From NCBI GenBank assembly GCA_005773145.1, contig SXHS01000211.1, positions 1-14,050 of the forward strand: 14,050 nt of DNA, given 5' to 3'. Source of the DNA: Planctomycetaceae bacterium (GTDB lineage Bacteria > Planctomycetota > Planctomycetia > Pirellulales > Pirellulaceae). Below the pieces are notes generated by a model. The model was not told the DNA's origin. It made no database searches and saw only the letters and a program-made list of their open reading frames with translations. This document shows positions 1-6,959 of the stretch, one piece after another; position 1 is the stretch's first letter, and every line of letters begins with the position of its first letter. The position numbers were made by a program, and so were the translations under genes.

Positions 1-1779
1 CGAGGCCCATTCCGGCGGGTCAGCCGCGAACTGGACCCGTTGCCCTGTGACGGGATGGCGGAATCGGATGCTCCAGGCATGCAGGCAAAGGGGCGGGTCC
101 GCCACGTCGAGCGTTTGCTTTTCCCCGGCGACGCCGCCCGCCAGATAGAGTGGGTCGCCGCAAATCGGCAAGCCCAAGTGCCAAAGATGCACGCGAATCT
201 GATTCGTTCGCCCGGTGAGCGGACGGACTTCGATCAAGGCGGTTCCGTCCGCATAGCGATGGCGCGTGTCAAACTCCGTTCGCGCCTCCAAGCCGTCTGC
301 ATCCACGCCTCGAAAACCCGCGTGGCCCGTCCGTTCGCTGATCGGCCCGTCACAGACAAACCGATCTTCGGCCGGATGTCCTTGAACGCGCGCCAAATAG
401 ACCTTTTCCACCTCACGCCGTTCGAATTGCGGTTGCAGTCGTCCCGCCACATGATGCGTACGGCTGAGCACAACAACCCCGGTGGTGTTGGCATCCAAGC
501 GATGCGCGACGCGTGGCATGTGCGGCCGATAGGCCTCGCGCATGATATAGCTAAGCGTATTGCGGTGGAATCGACCGCTCGGGTGCATCGGCAACGGGGC
601 TGGTTTATGCACCACGATGATGGACGAGTCTTCATACAAGATACGAATGGCTGCGTTCACGTCCGGTTCGATTGTGCCCGGCAAGACGTGGCAGTATCGC
701 TCACCGGCATGCACGATGTGCTCCGCGGTAACAACACGGCCGTGGCCGACGATCTGCCCTGCCGAACAGATGTCTTGCCACGTGGTCCGCGGCACGTGCG
801 GCAGAACTTCACAAAGAAACTCGATGAGCGTTTGCCCTTCGCAGCGTTCCGGCACCTTGATGGGGCGTTGGTTTTCGTACGGTTGACTGCCGGGGAGGGG
901 CCGCGTGACGCGATCGATGGCTGCCTGTCGCTGCTCGAGCGTCACCGCCAATTGTTCCTCCGGTGCGCGATAGCAATAGGGACAGGATTCCCCCAGCACA
1001 TATCGGGGTGACTGCTGTTCTTCGAGCGTCAACGGCTCTTGGCAAACATAGCACTGTGTGGTGGCTGTTTCGCAGAGCTGTGCATCGAGCGCGACGCGTT
1101 GATCGAATACGAAGCACTCCCCGTCGTAGTGTGTGCCACCGCACTCTTCGAAGTATCGCAAGATGCCGCCATCCAGCTGGAAGACATTGCGAAATCCTTG
1201 CTGACGCATGAACGGGGCTGCCTTCTCACACCGAATACCCCCCGTGCAAAACGTGACAATCGTCTGATCTTTTAGCGGCTCGGGGAGACGTCGCACGGCT
1301 TCCGGAAAATAACGGAAGTGGTCGATGTTGACGGGTACGGCGTTGTGGAACGTGCCCAACTTGATCTCGTAGTTATTGCGAGTGTCCAGCAACGTCACCG
1401 GACGACCTTCGTCCAACCATTGTTTCAATTGTTGCGCCGATACACGCGGCGCCGGGGCAAGCAGCGGACTCACCCCATCAACCCCAAAAGCAATGATCTC
1501 TTGCTTGATGCGGACCAACATGCGGTTGAACGGTTGGCGATCGCTCAGACTTTCCTTGACGGTCAAATCGTCCAGGCCGGGAATGGCGCGAAGCTCAGCC
1601 ATTAGTTTGTCGATCGATGATCGCTCGCCCGCGATGAACAGATTGATGCCTTCCGTGGAAAGAAGGATCGTACCTTTCAATTCCCAACGAGTGCACTTCT
1701 TGTGCAGGCGGCGGCGCAACTCCTTCAGATCGTCCAGGGGGACGAACTTGTAAGCGGCGATGTTTACGATTGGGTTCAT
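1..1779 (-). CDS. trhO: TrhO-RluA fusion: tRNA U34 hydroxylase (rhodanese type) joined to an RluA-family pseudouridine synthase; 3' end cut by the window edge
   Basis: One uninterrupted frame of 593 codons runs from ATG at 1779 through the left edge. Residues 1-105 match the TrhO (YceA, UPF0176) N-terminal domain, starting MNPIVNIAAYKFV. Residues about 110-210 are a rhodanese domain with the active-site loop CTGGIRCEK (C178, C184). Residues about 235-275 carry two CxxC pairs that could bind zinc. From about 290 an RluA-type synthase begins: an S4-like segment, then HRLDANTTG with catalytic Asp 429, then GRTNQIRVHL and GDPLY. TrhO makes 5-hydroxyuridine at tRNA position 34; RluA enzymes isomerise uridine in tRNA or rRNA. 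The two enzymes are normally separate (about 350 and 220-320 residues), and the synthase half looks nearly complete. No Shine-Dalgarno sequence precedes the ATG, but it gives the family's usual N-terminus. Both activities are inferred from family motifs, and the synthase target is unknown. Confidence 0.9.
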   Translation of the reverse strand, partial: MNPIVNIAAYKFVPLDDLKELRRRLHKKCTRWELKGTILLSTEGINLFIAGERSSIDKLMAELRAIPGLDDLTVKESLSDRQPFNRMLVRIKQEIIAFGVDGVSPLLAPAPRVSAQQLKQWLDEGRPVTLLDTRNNYEIKLGTFHNAVPVNIDHFRYFPEAVRRLPEPLKDQTIVTFCTGGIRCEKAAPFMRQQGFRNVFQLDGGILRYFEECGGTHYDGECFVFDQRVALDAQLCETATTQCYVCQEPLTLEEQQSPRYVLGESCPYCYRAPEEQLAVTLEQRQAAIDRVTRPLPGSQPYENQRPIKVPERCEGQTLIEFLCEVLPHVPRTTWQDICSAGQIVGHGRVVTAEHIVHAGERYCHVLPGTIEPDVNAAIRILYEDSSIIVVHKPAPLPMHPSGRFHRNTLSYIMREAYRPHMPRVAHRLDANTTGVVVLSRTHHVAGRLQPQFERREVEKVYLARVQGHPAEDRFVCDGPISERTGHAGFRGVDADGLEARTEFDTRHRYADGTALIEVRPLTGRTNQIRVHLWHLGLPICGDPLYLAGGVAGEKQTLDVADPPLCLHAWSIRFRHPVTGQRVQFAADPPEWAS

Positions 1780-1819
1780 TTTGGGATAGTTGGAGGTAAA
1801 TGCGGTTTTTTGCTGGTTC

Positions 1820-1915
1820 CACAGGCTGGAAGCCTATGCCACTTTTTTCAGTCTCACAGGCTGGAAGCCTATGCCACTTTTTTCAGTCCCACAGGCTGGA
1901 AGCCTATGCCACTTT
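1820..1915. repeat. Three tandem copies of a 35-bp hairpin repeat
   Basis: Units begin at 1820, 1855 and 1890. The first two differ only in their last base; the third is cut short at 1915. Each unit contains the self-complementary core AGGCTGGAAGCCT (1823-1835, 1858-1870, 1893-1905: 5-bp stem, GGA loop), followed in the first two by a run of six T (1843-1848, 1878-1883). The array fills most of the gap between the Aas-like gene and the trhO fusion. From memory, closely similar sequences are scattered between genes in many planctomycete genomes; I could not verify this here. The T runs lie on the plus strand, whereas both neighbouring genes are on the minus strand, so the units are not obvious terminators for them. 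Confidence 0.9.
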
Positions 1916-1932
1916 GCCACTTTTGGCCGCCA

Positions 1933-4900
1933 CTAGGTGCGGGGCGCATGTCGCTCAATAATTTTTACGAACCCATCTTCATCGACGATCGCCAAGTCGC
2001 CCGTGACATACCAACCGTCGCGCATCACCTGATGAGTTAAGTCGTCTTGGTTCAGATAACCACGCATCACATTGGGGCCACGCACCAGCAATTGCCCCGG
2101 AGTCCGAGAGGCAGGAGCGGGCTCCCCAGCCGCTTGGGAATCCCCCGGTTGGGGAATCGGTTGGGCTACGTGAAGTGCAATGCCAGGGAGCGATTGTCCC
2201 ACATACCCCTTGCGTGATCCAGGCTGAAAAAAACCAGCCCCCCGCTCGTCAAGCGTGCTGGCCGCAATCACCGCCGTGCATTCCGTGGCCCCGTAGCCCT
2301 CAAGAGGTCTCACCCCGAAGGTCTCCTCGAATTCGCGCGACAAGCCTTCGGGTAGGGGCTCGGTGCCGGTCAGGACCAATCGCAACGTGCCAAATTGAGC
2401 GGGCGTGCAACGATCTGAAAACTGCCGCAGCCACGTCGGCGATGCGAATAGAATTGTGATGTGATGTCGTTCCACGAGTGACCCAACGGTGGCAGCATCC
2501 AGCGGTTGGGGAGCAAACACGGCTTCCAGGCCCTGCGCGACACAGAACCAAAAGAGGGCGTGTCCCACCGGATGATCCTGGGGAAGTGTCAGCAAAATTC
2601 GATCGGTGCGTTCGATACGGTAGACCTGGGCCAGTTGGTCCACGTGCGAGGCCACGTTGAATCGTGTGAGGACCACGCCTCGTACGCCCGATGGTGCATC
2701 AGCCTGAGCAAGAATCGTGGCCTCATCATCGGGCAAGTCGCTGCGCGACGCACTCGCGATCCACTCGATGACACGGAACGGCGCGAACAAGACCAGCAAT
2801 CGGGCGATGCCGCGACCAACGTGTGATGATGATCGCCAAACATCCTCCAACCAGATGATCGATAAGCCGGAAGGAACGTGGTTGGCGAGGGACGCCTCGA
2901 ATTGCCGACTGCTGATAAGAGTGGTGAATTGTAGTCGCTCGTGAAGCGTGGCGAGCGATTTCGGCAGAGCTGATTGGGGGAGTGGCACGATCGAACGTCC
3001 CGCGAGCGAGGTTGCCAGCTGGAGCATACCTCCCATACAGTCGGTGGGGAGGAATGTTGCCACGCGTGGTTGATCCTTCCAGATGCGTCGCAGCCTGTAC
3101 GCCAGTACGAGGCTGTCGACGGCGACCGACAAACGGCTGCGAGCCTTTCCCATGGCATCGACCAGCGAGGCACGAAACGGGTGACGACGCGCGCGACGCA
3201 AGATGACTCGATGGAGTGGCGTGAAGCGGTTGCGACGCTCCATCCAGGCGTCGCAGCCGAGATCGGTAATGGCTTGTCGCACCCTCGCCAATGGCGCATC
3301 GGCCGGCAGCGGTTGTCCGAAGGCGACGGTAATCGGATAGGGGAGTTGCTGAGGAATACGCCGACGCTGACTGCGACTGAAAATACTTCCGGTGGCCCGA
3401 TCCAAATAGACGGGGATAATGGGCACCGTTCGTCCCTTCACGATATTCTGCACGCCACGCTGAAACGGCAGCAGGGTGCCGGTGCGTGTGATTTGACCTT
3501 CCGGAAAAATACACACCAGATGCCCCTCGTCGAGATATCTGCCCGCATCTCGAAAGGCCCGAAGGATCATACGCGGGCCGCCTGAGGATGCAATCGGGAT
3601 CGCCCGCATGGCCCGCAGAAGACGTCCCAGGATGGGACGCTCGAAGAATTCAGCCCAGACGACAAAGCGAAGCGGACGATCCGTGGCGCCGATCAAGAAC
3701 AAACCATCGGCAAACGAGACGTGGTTGGCCACGAGCAACGCTGGGCCTTCAGCCGGCACATGCTCCCGCCCCAGAATTCGCAGGCGATAGAAGGTGTTCG
3801 CTAAGAGGACTAGAACCAGTCGCAGCGCGGCGTCCGGCACGATCTTCAGCGCCCAAATGGTGCTGACCCCCATCATGAGCCCCGCCACCCCAAAGGTCGC
3901 CAGTGGCGAAATATGCAGAGTGGCCAGGACATAGCCGAATGCCGACCCCAACATCATGGCGCCAAAGACCAGCACATTCATGGTGGCAATGACCGCGCCG
4001 CGCACATCGGCCGGTGATCGCCATTGAATCAGCGAATTTAACGGAATGAGGATCAATCCCCCGGCGATTCCCAGTCCGATCATCAAAACCAAAGTTTGCC
4101 CAAACGTTGGATTGCTGACCGCGAAGATCAACGCGCAGACGGTCAGCCCCATGGCTCCCAACGGGACCAGGCCGTACTCGATCTTCGACGCAGAGAGTCG
4201 CCCTGCGAGGATGCTGCCAATACCGATACCAATCGCCAGCACGGCCAGAGGAAACGAGGCCATGGCATCGGACACTTCAAGAGACTTCACATGGGTCAAG
4301 ACCGCAATGGGAATTAGGGTAGCCACCAGCCACACGACGACCTGCCCCAAGAAGGCCAGCCACAAAATGCGATCAGAACGCAACGCGCGCCAGCCCATCG
4401 CCAAGCTATTCCAGGTGGAGGCGCCCGCACGCGCCGGCGGCACATGCGGTATGCTCCAAGACGCCACAAATCCGACCAGCGAAAGAAGGCTCAACGTTGC
4501 CCCGGCAATCCACGTGTGCCCTTCGGCCCAGCCTAATAGACTTTTTGTCGGCTGCGTTTCCTGGAGCAAGAATCCCCCCGCCACCGTCCCTAAGATGATG
4601 GCGAGGTTGGTCCACATCTCCAATTGGCCGTTGCTCGCTGAGAGGCGTTCGTGTTCCACCAATTCGGGCAAGATACCGTATTTCGCGGGACTAAATAGGG
4701 CGCTGTGCGCGCCCATCAAGAAGAGTATCGCTGTGACAGGCAGACCACCCTGGGGGTAGATCCACAAGAAACAAGTCCCCGCGATCAACAAGACCAGCTC
4801 CACCAACTTGAGCGCTACGATGAGTCGCTGCTTGCTGAAGCGATCGGCCAACCCGCCTGCTGGTATCGAGAGTAGTACCAAAGGGAGCAGAAACAATGTC

Positions 4901-5097
4901 TGAATCAGCGACGTCTGGCTCTGTGTCGCCTGCTCGTACTCGCGGCTCCCAGCCTGCATGCCCGCCGTGGCGGCCCCGATCGTGAGCAAGATAACCAGCT
5001 GTTTCCATGCGTTGTCATTGAACGCGCCGAAAAACTGCGCGATCAGCAAGCCTGCCATCGCTCCGCGCGGTTTATGAGAGGCAGGTGCACCTGACAT
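1933..5097 (-). CDS. aas: Aas-like fusion: LplT-type MFS transporter, PlsC acyltransferase and truncated AMP-binding acyl-ACP synthetase domain
   Basis: The 1054-residue protein is numbered from ATG 5097, chosen because AAGGAAAG (5102-5109) sits just upstream; a GTG 17 codons earlier (5148) also opens the frame. Residues about 11-425 form an MFS module starting LLIAQFFGAFNDNAWK, as in lysophospholipid flippase LplT. Residues about 430-620 are a PlsC acyltransferase with the catalytic NHVSFAD (H459, D464) and FPEGQITRTG (from 531). Residues about 670-1054 are an AMP-binding domain with GYGATE (934-939) and TGD (1032-1034). The usual role is to flip lysophospholipid inward and re-acylate it at the inner membrane. 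Two things are odd. The P-loop segment (797-807) lacks the SGSTG..KG motif, and the protein ends at the hinge, so the roughly 100-residue C-terminal subdomain with its catalytic lysine is missing. The flippase and acyltransferase parts look intact; the synthetase part is probably inactive. Confidence 0.85.
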   Translation of the reverse strand: MSGAPASHKPRGAMAGLLIAQFFGAFNDNAWKQLVILLTIGAATAGMQAGSREYEQATQSQTSLIQTLFLLPLVLLSIPAGGLADRFSKQRLIVALKLVELVLLIAGTCFLWIYPQGGLPVTAILFLMGAHSALFSPAKYGILPELVEHERLSASNGQLEMWTNLAIILGTVAGGFLLQETQPTKSLLGWAEGHTWIAGATLSLLSLVGFVASWSIPHVPPARAGASTWNSLAMGWRALRSDRILWLAFLGQVVVWLVATLIPIAVLTHVKSLEVSDAMASFPLAVLAIGIGIGSILAGRLSASKIEYGLVPLGAMGLTVCALIFAVSNPTFGQTLVLMIGLGIAGGLILIPLNSLIQWRSPADVRGAVIATMNVLVFGAMMLGSAFGYVLATLHISPLATFGVAGLMMGVSTIWALKIVPDAALRLVLVLLANTFYRLRILGREHVPAEGPALLVANHVSFADGLFLIGATDRPLRFVVWAEFFERPILGRLLRAMRAIPIASSGGPRMILRAFRDAGRYLDEGHLVCIFPEGQITRTGTLLPFQRGVQNIVKGRTVPIIPVYLDRATGSIFSRSQRRRIPQQLPYPITVAFGQPLPADAPLARVRQAITDLGCDAWMERRNRFTPLHRVILRRARRHPFRASLVDAMGKARSRLSVAVDSLVLAYRLRRIWKDQPRVATFLPTDCMGGMLQLATSLAGRSIVPLPQSALPKSLATLHERLQFTTLISSRQFEASLANHVPSGLSIIWLEDVWRSSSHVGRGIARLLVLFAPFRVIEWIASASRSDLPDDEATILAQADAPSGVRGVVLTRFNVASHVDQLAQVYRIERTDRILLTLPQDHPVGHALFWFCVAQGLEAVFAPQPLDAATVGSLVERHHITILFASPTWLRQFSDRCTPAQFGTLRLVLTGTEPLPEGLSREFEETFGVRPLEGYGATECTAVIAASTLDERGAGFFQPGSRKGYVGQSLPGIALHVAQPIPQPGDSQAAGEPAPASRTPGQLLVRGPNVMRGYLNQDDLTHQVMRDGWYVTGDLAIVDEDGFVKIIERHAPRT

Positions 5098-5136
5098 CGG
5101 GCTTTCCTTGCGGCGTTTGTTACCTGGGATAAGCGA

Positions 5137-5153
5137 CTGTTGTATCACAACAG
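5137..5153. promoter_or_regulatory. Perfect 7-3-7 palindrome upstream of the Aas-like gene; operator candidate
   Basis: CTGTTGT (5137-5143) and ACAACAG (5147-5153) are exact inverted repeats around ATC. The centre lies about 48 bp upstream of the preferred ATG (5097) of the Aas-like gene, where a dimeric repressor site would often be found. It also overlaps the alternative GTG codon at 5148, which counts slightly against that start. It could equally be a small hairpin in the leader RNA. No regulator gene is nearby and I do not recognise the site. Confidence 0.35.
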
Positions 5154-5195
5154 CCGTGGATCGACAGGGCCCCTCGTGCTGGGGAGACTTCCTTT

Positions 5196-5214
5196 TAATT
5201 TGAGATTTGAGATT
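5196..5214 (+). repeat. Left copy of a 19-bp inverted repeat flanking the enolase-like gene
   Basis: TAATTTGAGATTTGAGATT at this position is the exact reverse complement of 6883-6901. The unit is internally repetitive, with TTGAGAT in tandem, and TTGAG continues to 5218. The two copies enclose about 1.7 kb containing one complete gene. The rest of the 200-bp gap 5098-5297 holds the palindrome at 5137-5153 and nothing else I can name. Confidence 0.75.
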
Positions 5215-5297
5215 TGAGCGCCGACTGAAAAATGTCCCAATGACTCATCTGAGGGCGGAGCCTGGGAATGAGTGAGTGACCGAGTGGCGAGCAGGGC

Positions 5298-6716
5298 TCA
5301 AGGCCTCTCCAGCACGGTTCCTTCCTGTTCCAGACGTGTCATCATCGCCGCAAATGCCGGGCTACCATCCGGGTCCCAATACTCGGTGACTGCTGGCGCG
5401 TCGTGACGCAGCGTGATGCGACGTTGGTTGTCGGGGCGAACCAGGGCCATCGAATCGCCCGTCTGGCACGGGTTGTACATGATCGTGCCGTTGGCAAACG
5501 TGGTCTTGATGATCCACTTCGGCAGGGTGGGGAGTTTCAAGGCCTTCAGCCGTTCGAGTTCCGCCCGATCGAGTGTCAGGCCCAAGCCAGGCTGCTCGGG
5601 GACGCGGACCCAACCGTTGATAGGCTCTAAGCGTTCCTTGACCACATCCGCAGCACAGGTCTCCGACAGACTATTAAAGTGGAGCGTTGCCATCTTGAAT
5701 GCGGCATGCATATGCGCGCACATGGCGCGGGTAATGGTGCCACCGGTATTTTGCAACGAGAACGGTACCTCAAGCAGTGCAAACAATCCCGCATGCTGGA
5801 TCGTCCCGCCAATCGGGGAGTGTCCCAAAATGTATCCATCCGCAGCCCGCTGTTGCACTTCGAAAGTCGCCCCCAATGGCGCGTGATGGTAGAGAATGGG
5901 TATGCGACACTTGCGCCGCAACTCGGTGTATCCCTCAATGTCCTGTTCGGGCAATGGATCCTCAAAGCACCCGGCAATCGGAAACTTCGAGATGGCGTCC
6001 AGCAATTCGAACACGTGGTCGTCTGTCCCGCCCATGGTCAGGTCATGATGGATTTTGAATCCCTTGGGCGCTACGGCTTGCATCGCCGCCATCTGATCCA
6101 GCACGTTTTCGTAAGGCGACAAATGGTACTTCATCCACGTGTAGCCGCGTTTCGCAAATTGTTGCACGGCCTGCGCCATGCGCTTGGGATGTGTGGAAAC
6201 CGTCCACGCCGCCGCTGGCACCCACGACCGATGTTTCTTGCCAAATAGTTTGTAGACGGGGACCCCGGTTGCTTGCCCCATGTTGTCGTACATGGCCGTT
6301 CCCAGTGCCAGACTGGTCTCGTCCCCCACCCAATCAAAAGGATTCGAACCGATATATTGGTTCAGTACATCGTCACCCGCGCGGCTCCCGCTTTCCCCCA
6401 AGCCAACCCATTCTTGGTTGGTATGCACGACATAGATGGTGCGTCGCTTAGGACCATAGTAATGATTCAGCTCGTAGGCGATCCCTTCGTTGTAAGGGAC
6501 AGCGATGTCATGCACTTCAATATCAGTGACACGTAGCCGCTCGCTGGCCGTGGCTCGCTTGGCCGCTTGCAGCACCGGCAGTCGATCGATCATCATTCCT
6601 GCTGTTCCGGCAGCACCGGCCGCCAATACGCCTCGACGAGAGAGGGGGCGAGGATGAGGCAGACTTGAATTATTGGGGGCAGGTGAGGACTGTGAAATCT
6701 GCGATTGTGAAGCCAT
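5298..6716 (-). CDS. Tat-exported enolase-superfamily (mandelate racemase/muconate lactonizing enzyme-like) protein
   Basis: The 472-residue protein is numbered from ATG 6716. The frame stays open to 6890, but a good promoter at 6783-6811 would exclude that longer start, and the ATG at 6716 places a twin-arginine signal (SRRGVLAAG, 26-34) at a normal distance from the N-terminus. It is therefore probably exported folded to the periplasm. Residues about 60-160 resemble the capping domain and about 165-390 the barrel of mandelate racemase-type enzymes. Candidate active-site positions are K196-Y-H198, D225 and E252 (FEDPLP). The third acidic metal ligand is expected near 277, where the sequence reads YHHAP, so metal binding may differ from the family norm. 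Residues 395-472 extend beyond the barrel. The substrate cannot be inferred. The gene stands alone between inverted repeats, so it is probably monocistronic. Confidence 0.8.
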   Translation of the reverse strand: MASQSQISQSSPAPNNSSLPHPRPLSRRGVLAAGAAGTAGMMIDRLPVLQAAKRATASERLRVTDIEVHDIAVPYNEGIAYELNHYYGPKRRTIYVVHTNQEWVGLGESGSRAGDDVLNQYIGSNPFDWVGDETSLALGTAMYDNMGQATGVPVYKLFGKKHRSWVPAAAWTVSTHPKRMAQAVQQFAKRGYTWMKYHLSPYENVLDQMAAMQAVAPKGFKIHHDLTMGGTDDHVFELLDAISKFPIAGCFEDPLPEQDIEGYTELRRKCRIPILYHHAPLGATFEVQQRAADGYILGHSPIGGTIQHAGLFALLEVPFSLQNTGGTITRAMCAHMHAAFKMATLHFNSLSETCAADVVKERLEPINGWVRVPEQPGLGLTLDRAELERLKALKLPTLPKWIIKTTFANGTIMYNPCQTGDSMALVRPDNQRRITLRHDAPAVTEYWDPDGSPAFAAMMTRLEQEGTVLERP

Positions 6717-6782
6717 GGTGCGAAGAGTCTCCAGGAATGGTGCTTGCGAAATGCGACTGCGGACCTGCAAAGGTTGTGGCCG

Positions 6783-6811
6783 ATTGTAAGGGGCCGCCTT
6801 GCTCTTCGCAA
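6783..6811 (-). promoter_or_regulatory. Sigma70-like promoter for the enolase-like gene
   Basis: Read on the minus strand, TTGCGA (6811-6806) and TACAAT (6788-6783) are separated by exactly 17 bp; they match the -35 and -10 consensus at 4 and 5 of 6 positions. Transcription would start near 6776, giving a leader of about 60 nt before ATG 6716. A run of eight G (6826-6833 on the plus strand) lies 15 bp upstream of the -35 box. Confidence 0.5.
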
Positions 6812-6861
6812 TCTGCCCTAGGGGCGGGGGGGGCCGAGAAATGGTTGGATTCGGGGTTTCG

Positions 6862-6901
6862 GATTTGAGACCTCGGCGGTACAATCTCAAATCTCAAATT
6901 A
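6862..6901. repeat. Right copy of the 19-bp inverted repeat, also forming a local hairpin
   Basis: 6883-6901 is the exact reverse complement of 5196-5214. In addition, GATTTGAGA (6862-6870) pairs with TCTCAAATC (6885-6893) across a 14-nt loop, giving a 9-bp AT-rich stem about 70 bp after the stop codon of the HlyD-type gene on the minus strand. It could act as a weak transcription stop for the ABC operon, but no T run follows, so I call it only a repeat. Confidence 0.65.
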
Positions 6902-6959
6902 CTCCTTATCGCGACTTAGCGGTGCACGCTTTCCGACGACGAATCATTCAGCCCCAGCA

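Noticed and set aside
40..1011. Long plus-strand open frame of 323 codons
   Set aside because: It lies wholly antisense to the TrhO-RluA gene, whose frame shows conserved motifs throughout; the plus-strand product resembles nothing.
1820..1915. CRISPR array
   Set aside because: The 35-bp period is contiguous and the units are almost identical along their whole length, so there are no distinct spacers, and no cas genes are present.
2677..2709. Frameshift as the cause of the missing P-loop motif in the Aas-like gene
   Set aside because: The residues on both sides, including RGVVLTRFN, align in the same frame with the family, so the motif looks substituted rather than shifted.
4046..4759. Plus-strand open frame of 237 codons
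   Set aside because: It is antisense to the MFS part of the Aas-like gene and has no recognisable domain.
5098..5148. GTG start at 5148 for the Aas-like protein
   Set aside because: It overlaps the palindrome, has no ribosome-binding site and adds a tail with no conservation signal; ATG 5097 has AAGGAAAG upstream.
6717..6890. N-terminal extension of the enolase-like protein up to 6890
   Set aside because: It would bury the Tat signal 85 residues in, and the frame there runs through a promoter and repeat sequence.
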